Part shown: piece by piece, positions 7,928 to 18,652 of the stretch | Numbering within the stretch: the first letter of the stretch is position 1 | How the letters are laid out: each line of letters starts with the position of its first letter | Assembly: GCF_019048865.1 (NCBI RefSeq) | Contig: NZ_CP077604.1 | Span: forward strand, 3,968,001 to 4,032,000 | DNA length: 64,000 nt | Origin: Aquihabitans sp. G128 | Lineage (GTDB): Bacteria; Actinomycetota; Acidimicrobiia; Acidimicrobiales; Iamiaceae | Reading direction: 5' to 3' | Position numbers and translations under genes: made by a program | Notes under the pieces: model-generated | What the model was told of the DNA's origin: nothing | The model's database searches: none | Seen by the model: only the letters and a program-made list of their open reading frames with translations

Positions 7928-10395
7928 TGGTGGCGGTGGCCGCGTCGGGGGCGGTCCCCGCCGAGGTCGTGCCGGCGGCCGCGCCGGCCAAGGGCGGCAG
8001 CATCTTCCCCGGCCTCTACGGCATCCGGGCCCTCGCCGCGGTCGGCATCCTGCTCGAGCACACCATGTCGCTCACGCTGGCGCCCGACACCCCGCTCAGC
8101 AACCCCCTGCGGGCGCCGCTGGTGATCTTCGTGGTGCTGTCGGGCTTCCTGAACTACCGGCCGTGGGTGGTGGCGCACCTGCGCAACACCGACCCGCCCG
8201 AGACCCGCACCTACGTGTTCCGCCGCATGCTGCGGGTGTTCCCGCTCTACTGGGCCGTGCTGGCCGCCTACCTCGTGGTGCGCGGCTTCGGCGAGATCCA
8301 CAACGCCGTCGACCTCGCCAAGGTCGTCTTCCTGCTCCAGACCTTCGACAAGCGGCTGGTGTTCTCCGGCGTCGGGCCGGCGTGGACGCTCTCGGTGGAG
8401 TTCACCTTCTACCTGATGCTCCCGCTCTTCTCCCGCCTGGTGCGGTGGGTGGCCCGGTGGCTCGGCGCCCGTGACGCCTACGGCCGCCTCATGGGCGAGC
8501 TCGCCGTGGTGGCCGCCTTCTGGCTCATCGGCCCCGCGGTCCGGCTGGGCTTCGGCGTCGGCGAGCGCTACATCACCGACGTGCCCTCGTGCGCCGACAT
8601 GCTGGCCACCGGCATGCTCATGGCCATCGCCTCGGCGTGGGTGTCGGAGGGCAACCGCCTGCCGCGGTTCCTCGAGCGCTGGTGGAGCTGGACCTGGTCG
8701 ACGGCCATCGCGGTGGCGGCGGTCATGGTGATCTTCATCGGCATCCCGTCGCCGCTCCCGCCGCTGGAGGAAGCGCCCGCGTACTGGAGCGCCTTCCGCA
8801 TCGCCTCGGCGCTGTTCCTGGGCGCCACGCTCATCGGCATCAGCCTCTTCGGGCCGGAGCGCCACCCGGTCCGCCGGTTCCTCTCGGCCAAGCCGCTCCA
8901 GGCCCTCGCGGTGCTCTCGTTCGGCCTCTACCTGTGGCACGTGCTGGTCATCGACGAGCTGGTCGACCACATCGGCGGCTACTCGGCATCGATGCTGCTG
9001 CCGCTCACGTTCTGCACCCTCATGTTCGCCGGCACCCTCGCTGCCCTCACCTACTATGCGGTGCAGCTGCCGGTGGAGGCGCTGCGCCGCCGCATCCGCT
9101 TCCCGCAGCGCGCCGAGGTGGTGCGCCCGGACCAGAAGCCCCGGCCGTCGCCGTTCTCCATCCCCGCGGGGGCCACCGACCTCCTGCCGCTCGCCGGCTA
9201 CCGCGCCTGGGCCGCGTCGTTCGTGGTGGTCGCCCACGTGATCCTGGCGGCGCGGGTGGAGCACACCATCCCGCTCATGACCCCGTTCCACAGCCTGGCG
9301 TTCGTGGTCCCGGTGTTCTTCGCCCTGGCCGGGTTCGTGGCCTACCGCCCGTTCGTGACGGCCAACCTCACGGGGGCCGAGCCGCCCAGCGCCAAGCGCT
9401 ACATCTGGAAGCGGATCGTGCGGATCTACTTCTTCTACGTGATCGTGCTCACGGTGTACCTGCTGGTCGTGCCGATCTTCCGGCCCGACACCTTCCGCGG
9501 CTACCTGCAGCTCTACACGCTCACCCAGGTGTACAGCCCCGAGCTGCTGCAGAAGGGCCTGCCCGCCGCCTGGTTCGAGGCCGCGCTCTTCCCGATGTAC
9601 GTCCTCATGCCCGCCTTCGCCGCCCTGGCCCGCACCATCGCCAACCGCACCGGCGCCTCCACCATCCGCCAGCGGGTCCAGAGCGAGGTGTTCGTCGCGG
9701 TGGCGATCATCGTGATCTCCGTGGTGGTCCGCACCGCGCTGGTGGCCGGCCAGGTGAAGGGCTCCACCAGCTGGCCGGTGGCCTACGCCGACTACGTGGC
9801 CCTGGGCATGCTGTGCGCCCTGGCCAACGTGTGGGCCCGGGGCGGCGGTGCGCTGCCCCGCCTGATCGAGTGGTGGCGGCGCCACCCCAGCACCTCCTAT
9901 GCGTTGCTGGTGGCCATCTGCGTGTTCTTCGAGTGGGTGAACCCGCCGGTCGACGGCCCGCTCACCCTGAACATGCAGATCTTCCGCTTCTCCGCCTACT
10001 TCGTGCTGGTGGCCTTGATCCTCGTGCCCGCCACGCTGTCGGGCCCGCTCTCGTGGCTCAACCGCTTCATGGCCACCTTCCCGATGGTGGTGCTGGGCCT
10101 GGCGTCCTACAGCACCTACCTGTGGCACCAGCTCGTGCTGATCGCCATCGCCTACCGCTTCGGCGCCACCATCGACATCGCCTACTTCTGGCCGATCATC
10201 GTGGCCGGCGTCATCCTCAGCCACATCGTCGGGCTCATCTCGTTCGTGCTCATCGAGGGCCCGCTCGAGCAGGTGAAGGAGCTCAGCCTCCGCGGCAGCC
10301 GGCCGGGTGCCGCCCGTGGGGCCACGCCATCGCCCGGGGCGCGGCCTCGGAGCAAGGGCGTGCCCGTGCCTGCCTCGAGGCCCTCCACCGCCTGA
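7927..10395 (+). CDS. Tandem acyltransferase-3 (two membrane acyltransferase modules in one chain)
   Basis: This encodes 822 residues; ATG 7927 overlaps the upstream TGA by one base (TGATG). Two consecutive acyltransferase-3 modules are visible, residues 30-400 and 415-790, each with about ten membrane segments. Module 1 has the family signatures: GIRALAAVGILLEHT with H45, and a W-T-L-S-V-E motif (W153, E158). Module 2 keeps the first part (YRAWAASFVVVAHV, H437), but the second motif is WFEAALF around W549, so the canonical Glu position is lost. The family moves acyl groups onto extracytoplasmic glycans, lipids or peptides. Module 1 is probably active; module 2 may be structural or altered. 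The C-terminal 35 residues are a basic cytoplasmic tail. Confidence 0.88.
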   Translation: MVAVAASGAVPAEVVPAAAPAKGGSIFPGLYGIRALAAVGILLEHTMSLTLAPDTPLSNPLRAPLVIFVVLSGFLNYRPWVVAHLRNTDPPETRTYVFRRMLRVFPLYWAVLAAYLVVRGFGEIHNAVDLAKVVFLLQTFDKRLVFSGVGPAWTLSVEFTFYLMLPLFSRLVRWVARWLGARDAYGRLMGELAVVAAFWLIGPAVRLGFGVGERYITDVPSCADMLATGMLMAIASAWVSEGNRLPRFLERWWSWTWSTAIAVAAVMVIFIGIPSPLPPLEEAPAYWSAFRIASALFLGATLIGISLFGPERHPVRRFLSAKPLQALAVLSFGLYLWHVLVIDELVDHIGGYSASMLLPLTFCTLMFAGTLAALTYYAVQLPVEALRRRIRFPQRAEVVRPDQKPRPSPFSIPAGATDLLPLAGYRAWAASFVVVAHVILAARVEHTIPLMTPFHSLAFVVPVFFALAGFVAYRPFVTANLTGAEPPSAKRYIWKRIVRIYFFYVIVLTVYLLVVPIFRPDTFRGYLQLYTLTQVYSPELLQKGLPAAWFEAALFPMYVLMPAFAALARTIANRTGASTIRQRVQSEVFVAVAIIVISVVVRTALVAGQVKGSTSWPVAYADYVALGMLCALANVWARGGGALPRLIEWWRRHPSTSYALLVAICVFFEWVNPPVDGPLTLNMQIFRFSAYFVLVALILVPATLSGPLSWLNRFMATFPMVVLGLASYSTYLWHQLVLIAIAYRFGATIDIAYFWPIIVAGVILSHIVGLISFVLIEGPLEQVKELSLRGSRPGAARGATPSPGARPRSKGVPVPASRPSTA

Positions 10396-10413
10396 GCGGA
10401 GCGGCTCGCTGGC

Positions 10414-11154
10414 TCAGCCGGCGCGGATGACGTAGCGGTTGGTGTGCCAGGCGGGGCCGACGGACCCGTCGGGCCGGACGTCGACGACGTCGCCGCCCGC
10501 AGCGCGGACCACGGCCTCGACCTCTTCGCGGCGCATGCCGTGGAGCTCCATGAGCCCGTCGTAGCCGAACCGCTTCTTGCGGTAGTAGTTCAGGGCGCGG
10601 TTCGGGAGCACCGCGAACCCGATGCCCAAGGGGGTCTTCAGGTTGGGGTGGCTCGGGATGGTCACGTAGGCCACGCCGCCGGGCCGCAGGACCCGCAGGA
10701 ACTCCCGCAGGTAGGCGGCCTTGTAGCGGTTCTCGATGTGCTGCAGGACGATGATCGACAGCACGAGGTCGAACGAGTCGTCGGCGAACGCCGCCAGGTC
10801 GTCGCCCTCGTTGAGCTGGTAGGTGACCCGGGGCCCGACCTGGTTGTGCAGGTCGGCGCCGGCGATCATCGACGGGGCGATGTCGATGCCGACCACCTCG
10901 TGGAGGTGCTCGGCGAGCGCCAGGGTGAGCCGGCCGAAGCCGCAGCCGAAGTCCAGCGCCCGGCCGTCAGCCGGCAGCTCGATGCCCAGCCCCACGAGGT
11001 CCGAGACGGCCTCGTCGACCGCCTCGCGGCCGGTGGCGAAGAACTCGTCGGGGTCCCACTGGTTGCCGTGGCGGTCGTTCTCGGTGCAGATGGCCCAGAG
11101 CGGATCGTTCTGGCCGAGGTTGTCCCAGTTCCGCTGCACCTCGCTGAGTTCCAC
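10414..11154 (-). CDS. SAM-dependent methyltransferase (class I)
   Basis: This encodes 246 residues from GTG 11154 (VELSEVQRNWDNLGQ); the longer open frame upstream crosses the divergent promoter and is not credible. SAM-binding motif I is LDFGCGFGRL, the acidic end of strand 2 is VGIDIA, and post-I/IV residues are DSFDLVLSIIVLQHI and LRVLRPGGVAYV. The C-terminal part (ALNYYRKKRFGYDGLMELHGM) may form the acceptor pocket. The acceptor is unknown; placement next to acyl- and glycosyltransferases suggests modification of a surface sugar or lipid. The gene is divergent from the acyltransferase gene at 11215. Confidence 0.85.
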   Translation of the reverse strand: MELSEVQRNWDNLGQNDPLWAICTENDRHGNQWDPDEFFATGREAVDEAVSDLVGLGIELPADGRALDFGCGFGRLTLALAEHLHEVVGIDIAPSMIAGADLHNQVGPRVTYQLNEGDDLAAFADDSFDLVLSIIVLQHIENRYKAAYLREFLRVLRPGGVAYVTIPSHPNLKTPLGIGFAVLPNRALNYYRKKRFGYDGLMELHGMRREEVEAVVRAAGGDVVDVRPDGSVGPAWHTNRYVIRAG

Positions 11155-11214
11155 GGGCGGGATCGTAGGCCCTGGGCGCCCGGACGACCGCCAGGCAGCG
11201 GGTACGGTGCTGCG

Positions 11215-12390
11215 GTGGCCACCTCGGGGACAGCGGCACCGGCCCGGGCCGTCGATCAATCCGGCCTCTGGGGCCTGCGGGGCGTCGCCGCCATCGCCGT
11301 GGTCCTGGCCCACACCGTGGTGGTCGTCGGCATGACCCAGGTCGAGTGGCCGGCACAGTTCGCGGTGGCGGCCATCGCCTTCGTGCACGTCTTCCTCGTG
11401 CAGTCGGCCTACCTCCTGGGCCGTGGCTACCTGCGGCGCCAGCGGGCAGCGGAGCCCGCCGAGCGGGCCGGCCGCTTCCTGTGGAAGCGGGCCACCCGGA
11501 TCCTGCCGGGGTACTGGCTCATGTTGGCCGTCGCCATCCCGGTGATGCACCTGGCGCTGTGGACCAACAAGCTCGACGGGCTGGCGGCGCTGTTCCTGGT
11601 GAACGTGTACTCCGTGCCGGCCCTCCTGGCCGGCCCCATCCACGTGTGGTGCCTGCAGGTGGAGGCGGGCTTCTACCTGCTGCTGCCCCTGCACGACCGG
11701 CTGTCGCGCCGCCTGGTGGGCAAGGGCCGGTTCCCCGAGCAGCCCCTCATGGTGCTGCTGCTGGGCTACGCCATCCTCGGCGTGCTGTTCGTGGCCGTGC
11801 TCTACACCGGCCAGTGGAAGGTCGGCTACACCTGGCCCTTCGCCTACCTCACCACCTTCGCCCTCGGGATGGGCCTGGCCGTGGTCGACGTGTGCCGGCC
11901 GCCGGGCGTGCCGGGCAACCGGAGGCCGCGGCTCAGCGCCGCCTGGTGCGTGGGCATCGCCGTGCTCATCCTCGCCCTCATGATCGCCACCCGCCTGCCA
12001 CCGGAGGCGGTCAACATCACCGCCCCCATCCCGTTCTGGCAGTCCCTGCTGCGTCGGGCCTGCAACGACCTCGCCGCCTTCTTCCTGGTGGCGGCCTTCG
12101 TGTTCCCCGACGGGCGTCGCAGCCTCGTCCACCTCGTCCTGTCCTCGGCGCCGGCCCAGTGGCTCGGCCAACGGAGCTTCCACGTGTACCTCTGGCACAT
12201 CCCCGTCCTGTTCCAGCTCGACCAGCGCCTCCGTGGCGACCGGGCGCACCTGCCGTACCTCGAGCTGGTGGCGCTGGGCATCCCGATCTCGATCCTCGTG
12301 GCGGCCGCCGCCCACCTGCTCGTGTCCTTCGTGACCGAGCGCCTCCGCGGCGTCGGACCCCGCCCGGCCCCGGCGGTGGCGGTCTCGTGA
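11215..12390 (+). CDS. Acyltransferase-3 family membrane protein
   Basis: This encodes 391 residues from GTG 11215, the first start compatible with the divergent gene. It is a single acyltransferase-3 module with about ten membrane spans. The start-of-domain signature is GLRGVAAIAVVLAHT (catalytic-type His near residue 37), and WCLQVEAGFYLLLPL carries the Trp and Glu expected in the second motif. It also has RSFHVYLWHIPVL near the C-terminus, another typical feature. It should transfer a small acyl group to an extracytoplasmic acceptor. It overlaps the following methyltransferase gene by 4 bases, so the two are probably co-translated. Confidence 0.85.
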   Translation: MATSGTAAPARAVDQSGLWGLRGVAAIAVVLAHTVVVVGMTQVEWPAQFAVAAIAFVHVFLVQSAYLLGRGYLRRQRAAEPAERAGRFLWKRATRILPGYWLMLAVAIPVMHLALWTNKLDGLAALFLVNVYSVPALLAGPIHVWCLQVEAGFYLLLPLHDRLSRRLVGKGRFPEQPLMVLLLGYAILGVLFVAVLYTGQWKVGYTWPFAYLTTFALGMGLAVVDVCRPPGVPGNRRPRLSAAWCVGIAVLILALMIATRLPPEAVNITAPIPFWQSLLRRACNDLAAFFLVAAFVFPDGRRSLVHLVLSSAPAQWLGQRSFHVYLWHIPVLFQLDQRLRGDRAHLPYLELVALGIPISILVAAAAHLLVSFVTERLRGVGPRPAPAVAVS

Positions 12391-13133
12391 GCGCCCCCAC
12401 CGGCCCGCCGCTCACGCGCGACGTCGCCCGCACCTGGAAGCTGCTCAGCGGCTTCCGCTACGAGCAGTCCGACCCCGCCCGCTACTACACGATGCTGGCG
12501 GCCGACTCCGCGTCGCTGCTGGCCGACCACCTCGACCTGGCCGGCGCCACGGTCGTCGACATCGGTGGCGGCCCCGGCTACACGGCGGCCGCCCTGCGGG
12601 CCCGGGGCGCGGCGGCGTTCACCCTGGACGCCTACGTCGACGAGCTCGAGCTGCACGACCGCGTGCCCGAGCTGGCGGTGGCGGGCGACGGGCAGAACCT
12701 GCCCATCGGCGACGGGGTCCTCGACGCCGCGTGCACCTTCAACGTGCTCGAGCACGTGCCCAACCCGTGGGCCTTCCTGGCCGAGCTCACCCGGGTCACC
12801 CGGCCCGGCGGCATCGTCTTCGTGGGCGTCACCAACTGGCTCTCGCCGTGGGGCGGCCACGAGACCTCGCCGTGGCACTGGCTGGGCGGCCGCAAGGCGC
12901 TCGACCGCTTCGACCGCAAGCACCCCGGGCAACCGGCCAAGAACCGCTTCGGTGAGAGCCTGCACCCGGTCCACATCGCCGAGGTGCTGCGCTGGGCCGA
13001 GGCCTGCCCCGACGTCGACGTCGTCGACGCCTTCCCGCGCTACTACCCGTCCTGGGCCCGGCCGCTGGTGCGGATCCCCGGCGTTCGCGAGGTGGCCTCC
13101 TGGAACCTGGCCATCGTGCTGCGGGTGCGCTGA
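12387..13133 (+). CDS. SAM-dependent methyltransferase (class I)
   Basis: This encodes 248 residues from GTG 12387, overlapping the acyltransferase stop codon. Motif I is VVDIGGGPGYT, the acidic residue in TLDAYV follows strand 2, and LDAACTFNVLEHVPNPWAFLAELTRVTRPGGIVF is the conserved central block. A Trp/Pro-rich insertion (TNWLSPWGGHETSPWHWLGG) and the segment GESLHPVHIAEVLRWAE are typical of glycan-cluster methyltransferases. The acceptor is unknown; a surface glycan sugar is the contextual guess. It converges with the dedA-like gene 54 bases downstream. Confidence 0.84.
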   Translation: MSAPTGPPLTRDVARTWKLLSGFRYEQSDPARYYTMLAADSASLLADHLDLAGATVVDIGGGPGYTAAALRARGAAAFTLDAYVDELELHDRVPELAVAGDGQNLPIGDGVLDAACTFNVLEHVPNPWAFLAELTRVTRPGGIVFVGVTNWLSPWGGHETSPWHWLGGRKALDRFDRKHPGQPAKNRFGESLHPVHIAEVLRWAEACPDVDVVDAFPRYYPSWARPLVRIPGVREVASWNLAIVLRVR

Positions 13134-13140
13134 GCGCTCC

Positions 13141-13163
13141 CGGCCGCCGCCCGCCAGCGGCCG
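13141..13163. terminator. Weak hairpin between convergent genes
   Basis: Seven-bp perfect GC arms (13141-13147 and 13157-13163, loop of 9) lie in the 54-base gap between the methyltransferase and the dedA-like gene. There is no T-run, so it is only a candidate bidirectional terminator. Confidence 0.3.
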
Positions 13164-13187
13164 CCGTGGGGCTGCTCGTCCGGCGGG

Positions 13188-13943
13188 TCAGCCCTCGTCG
13201 GTGAGGGCGTCCTCGATGTCCTGGAAGCCCTCGGCCAGGGGCGTGCCCGGGTTCTGGTGCTTGCGGGAGCGGTAGAGCTCGATCAGCACCGGCAGGATCG
13301 AGAGGAACACGATGCCGAGCACGGCGATCTCGATGTGGTCCCGGATGAAGCCGACCTCGCCGAGCACCGCGCCCAGGGTGGTCAGTCCCACGGCCCAGAT
13401 CAGGGCGCCGACGAAGTTGTAGATCACGAAGGTGCGGTACTTCATGCCGCCCACGCCGGCGACGATGGGGGCGAAGGTGCGCACGATCGGCACGAAGCGG
13501 GCGATGAGCACCGTCTTGGGGCCGTACTTCTCCAGGAAGTCGTGGGCCTTGGTGACGTGGCTCTGCTTGAAGAGCCGGGAGTCCTCCCGGGTGAAGAGCG
13601 CCGGGCCGACCCGCTTGCCGAACTGGTAGCCCACCTGGTCACCGAGCACCGCGGCGAGGAAGAACATCGGCAGCAGCACGAACAGGTGGGGCATGCCGTC
13701 GACGACGGGGGCGAGGGCGTGGCCGGGCTGGCCGAGCTGCACGTAGTCGTGGGCGCCGCCCGAGGTCAGGAAGCCGCTCAGGAAGAGCAGCGAGTCGCCC
13801 GGCAGGAAGAAGCCGAAGAAGAGCCCGGACTCGGCGAAGATGATGGCGGTGACCACGTACGCGGCGCTGCCGCCGGCCTTCTCGAGCCAGAACTCGGGCT
13901 TCCACGGTGCGGACGCGGCGAGCAGGGACAACCGGGCGAACAT
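13188..13943 (-). CDS. DedA/SNARE-associated family membrane protein
   Basis: This encodes 251 residues from ATG 13943. DedA signatures are present: the re-entrant segment FFGFFLPGDSLLFLSGFL near residues 38-55, and the conserved basic motif in KTVLIARFVPIVRTFAPIVAGVGGM at about 135-160, followed by two more spans and a charged C-terminus (RSRKHQNP). In other bacteria the family acts in envelope lipid homeostasis, including undecaprenyl-phosphate recycling. An equivalent role here is inference but suits the surrounding glycan genes. It is downstream of hppA on the same strand, behind a strong hairpin, so it probably has its own promoter. Confidence 0.88.
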   Translation of the reverse strand: MFARLSLLAASAPWKPEFWLEKAGGSAAYVVTAIIFAESGLFFGFFLPGDSLLFLSGFLTSGGAHDYVQLGQPGHALAPVVDGMPHLFVLLPMFFLAAVLGDQVGYQFGKRVGPALFTREDSRLFKQSHVTKAHDFLEKYGPKTVLIARFVPIVRTFAPIVAGVGGMKYRTFVIYNFVGALIWAVGLTTLGAVLGEVGFIRDHIEIAVLGIVFLSILPVLIELYRSRKHQNPGTPLAEGFQDIEDALTDEG

Positions 13944-14064
13944 GGCCCGAACACTAGGGGGCGGGGGTCAGCCGGCCCCAGGCAGCGGAGCGCCACGCGG
14001 GTGCGGGCCGCGCCGCCGGGGCCAGGTCTCGGTGGGCCCGCCGATCGGCTCGCCCCGGGAACGG

Positions 14065-14112
14065 CGAACGGCGTGCACCCGGGCCCCGGTGGGGGAGGGT
14101 GCACGCCGTTCG
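14065..14112 (-). terminator. Strong hairpin downstream of the H+-pyrophosphatase gene
   Basis: A perfect 15-bp inverted repeat, 14065-14079 pairing with 14098-14112 around an 18-base loop, begins 36 bases after the hppA stop. It lies between hppA and the dedA-like gene, both on the minus strand. No T-tract follows, as is common in high-GC actinobacteria. Confidence 0.7.
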
Positions 14113-14147
14113 CGAGGCGCGGTCCGGGGCGGTGCCCCGGTGGCGGT

Positions 14148-16493
<2,346 letters not shown>

Positions 16494-16619
16494 CGTGGAT
16501 CCTTCGCGGGTCGGGGTGGGGCTGAGCATCTCCGAGGCGGGCCGAGGACGGCCCCAGACGGGCCGGACCGGGCGCGAACGGCCCGGAGACGGCCCATTCG
16601 CTACTACGAGGGGACAGAC

Positions 16620-16637
16620 GTGTGCAAGATGGCACAC
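16620..16637. promoter_or_regulatory. Inverted repeat in the divergent hppA / membrane-protein promoter region
   Basis: Six-base perfect arms gtgtgc and gcacac are separated by 6 bases in the 212-base region between hppA (start 16493) and the gene at 16706. The symmetry fits a dimeric regulator site; no specific factor is recognised. Confidence 0.35.
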
Positions 16638-16705
16638 CTCGTCGGACCGGGCGTGGCGCGCCGGTCCGGACGGGCCCCGGGCGTGGGATCTCCGGGGCGG
16701 GCGTC

Positions 16706-18652
16706 ATGGCGGTGCCACGCTCTGGTCCTGCTGGCGTGGCTGGACGGATGGGGGAGGCGACGGCGCCCGTCGCCGCGCCGCGCCCCACGCCGCGCCCCCA
16801 CGGCGCGGCGGTCGGCCCCCGGCCCGGGCGGGCGGGTGCTGCCCGCCGAGCCGCGCCCCGGCGAGGGCGGCGGCGGACGGCGCACGGCCCGCGGTGGGCC
16901 CTGGCCCTCGCTGCGCTGGGCAGCGCCGCCTGGACCGCTGCGCTGGCCAGCGTCGGCGGCTTCTACTACGACGACTTCTGGAACCTCACCGTCGCCCACG
17001 ACCTCGGGTGGGGGTGGTCGTTCCTGGGGCGCCCGGTGTTCGGGCACGTGATACCGGGCGCCAACGCCATGGTGGGGCTCGTCGCCGGCCCCGGCGGGTT
17101 CCACCACGGCTGGGCGGTGGCCACCCTGGCGGTCCTGGCGGCGCCCATCCCGGTGCTGGGCGCCGCAGCCGCCCGTGCGCTCGGCGCCCGGCCGTGGCCG
17201 GCGGTGGCCGCCGGCGTGGTCGCATCGAGCTCGGCCGGGCTCGCGGCGGCGTCGGGCTGGTGGTCGGCCGGCCTGAACCTGTACCCCTCGGTGCTCGGGG
17301 GCATGGGCCTGGTGGTCGGGTTCGGTGTCGCTCGGAGCGGCCGGCGCTGGGGCGCTCCCGTCGCGGCTGCGGCGCTGGGCGTCGGCCTGGCCTGCTCGGA
17401 GGGCGCAGCGGTGTTCCTCGTCGTGCCGGTGGTGCTCGCGGTGGGCACCGGCTCGGGACCGCTCTTCTGGCGGCTCGTCCGGACGTGGGGCCGGCCCTCG
17501 GGGTGGGTGGTGGTCGCGACGCCCCTCCTCGCCGCGGTCGTGGCCCGGGCTTCGGCCGCGGCGCCGCTCGGCTCCGCTCCCCGCGCCCCGCTGGCCGACG
17601 TGGCGTCCTTCCCCCTGGTGTTCCTGGCCCGGGGGTTCCTCCCGAGCCTGGTGGGCCTCACCCCCGGGCGCGTCGACCTCCTCGGCCGGCCGGTGCTGAG
17701 CGTGTTGGCCGGCGTCGTCGGCCTCGTCGTGGCCGGCCTGGCGCTGCGCGACCGGCTCCGCCCCGGCTTCGCCGTCCCCGTGGTGGCCGTGGCCCTCGTG
17801 GTCGCGGCTCGCGCCGGGCTGGTGGCCTGGTCTCGCCTGGCCCTGCTCGGCTGGGACGACGCCGTCGAGCTGCGCTACCACGCCGACCTGGCGTGGCTGG
17901 TGCCCGTGCTGGTGGCGGCCTGGTGGCAGCCCGCCGGGCGTCGAGCCCGGTCCACGCCTGCTCGCCGGCGCCGGCTGGTGCTCGCGGTCGGCGTCGTGGC
18001 GGCGCTCGGCCTCGTCGGCCAGGTGGTCACCACCTCGGGCGAGCCGGCGCGGGCCAGCCGGGCGTACCGCGATCGGCTCGCCACGTCGTGGGCCGATCAG
18101 CCGTCGGGGACCGCCGTGCTCGACGCGCTGGTGCCGGCCGAGGTGCTCGGCCCGCAGTTCGGCGAGTTCCTGTTCCTCTCCCGCACGGTCGCCCGTGGCG
18201 GGTTGGACCTGCGCTACGGGCCGGCGTCGCGGGTGGTCGCTCCGGACGGATCGGGGCGGCTGGTGCCGGTCCGCCTCGGTCCGGTGGCCGACCTCCTACC
18301 AGACGCCGCCTTCACCGCTGCGGGCGAGGCCGGCGTGGACCACCGCGGCGGGTGCTGGGTGGCCCGCGACCGGCCGGCGCTGGTGTGGGTGCCGCTCTCG
18401 CGTCCCGTCCTCCCGGCCGCCTGGGTGCTGGACCTGCGGCTGGCCGGCCGGTCGGCGACGGCGGTGTCCTTCGTGGCGGCGGGGCAGGCGCCCGCAGCAC
18501 CGATCGCGGCGAGCCCGGAGGGTCGGGGCCGCCGTCGGTGGGTGGTCACGACCGTCCCCTTCACCGCCTCGCAGGTCGGCTTCGCCATCCCGGCCGGTGA
18601 GCGGTTCTGCCTCGCCTCGGGCGTGATCGCCGCGGCCGAGGCCCGGCCGTGA
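16706..18652 (+). CDS. GT-C-like multi-spanning membrane protein, first gene of a four-gene overlapping operon
   Basis: About 648 residues from ATG 16706, which follows a ggggcggg site; ATGs at 16622 and 16748 are in frame and cannot be excluded. After an Arg/Pro/Ala-rich N-terminus there is a first span, then GGFYYDDFWN with D89/D90. A paired acidic motif in the first outer loop is typical of GT-C transferases (GT39/GT83-like) that use polyprenyl-linked sugars. Some ten further spans run to about residue 450, then an extracytoplasmic domain of about 190 residues. The acceptor is unknown. Its stop overlaps the next start by 4 bases. Confidence 0.75.
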   Translation: MAVPRSGPAGVAGRMGEATAPVAAPRPTPRPHGAAVGPRPGRAGAARRAAPRRGRRRTAHGPRWALALAALGSAAWTAALASVGGFYYDDFWNLTVAHDLGWGWSFLGRPVFGHVIPGANAMVGLVAGPGGFHHGWAVATLAVLAAPIPVLGAAAARALGARPWPAVAAGVVASSSAGLAAASGWWSAGLNLYPSVLGGMGLVVGFGVARSGRRWGAPVAAAALGVGLACSEGAAVFLVVPVVLAVGTGSGPLFWRLVRTWGRPSGWVVVATPLLAAVVARASAAAPLGSAPRAPLADVASFPLVFLARGFLPSLVGLTPGRVDLLGRPVLSVLAGVVGLVVAGLALRDRLRPGFAVPVVAVALVVAARAGLVAWSRLALLGWDDAVELRYHADLAWLVPVLVAAWWQPAGRRARSTPARRRRLVLAVGVVAALGLVGQVVTTSGEPARASRAYRDRLATSWADQPSGTAVLDALVPAEVLGPQFGEFLFLSRTVARGGLDLRYGPASRVVAPDGSGRLVPVRLGPVADLLPDAAFTAAGEAGVDHRGGCWVARDRPALVWVPLSRPVLPAAWVLDLRLAGRSATAVSFVAAGQAPAAPIAASPEGRGRRRWVVTTVPFTASQVGFAIPAGERFCLASGVIAAAEARP

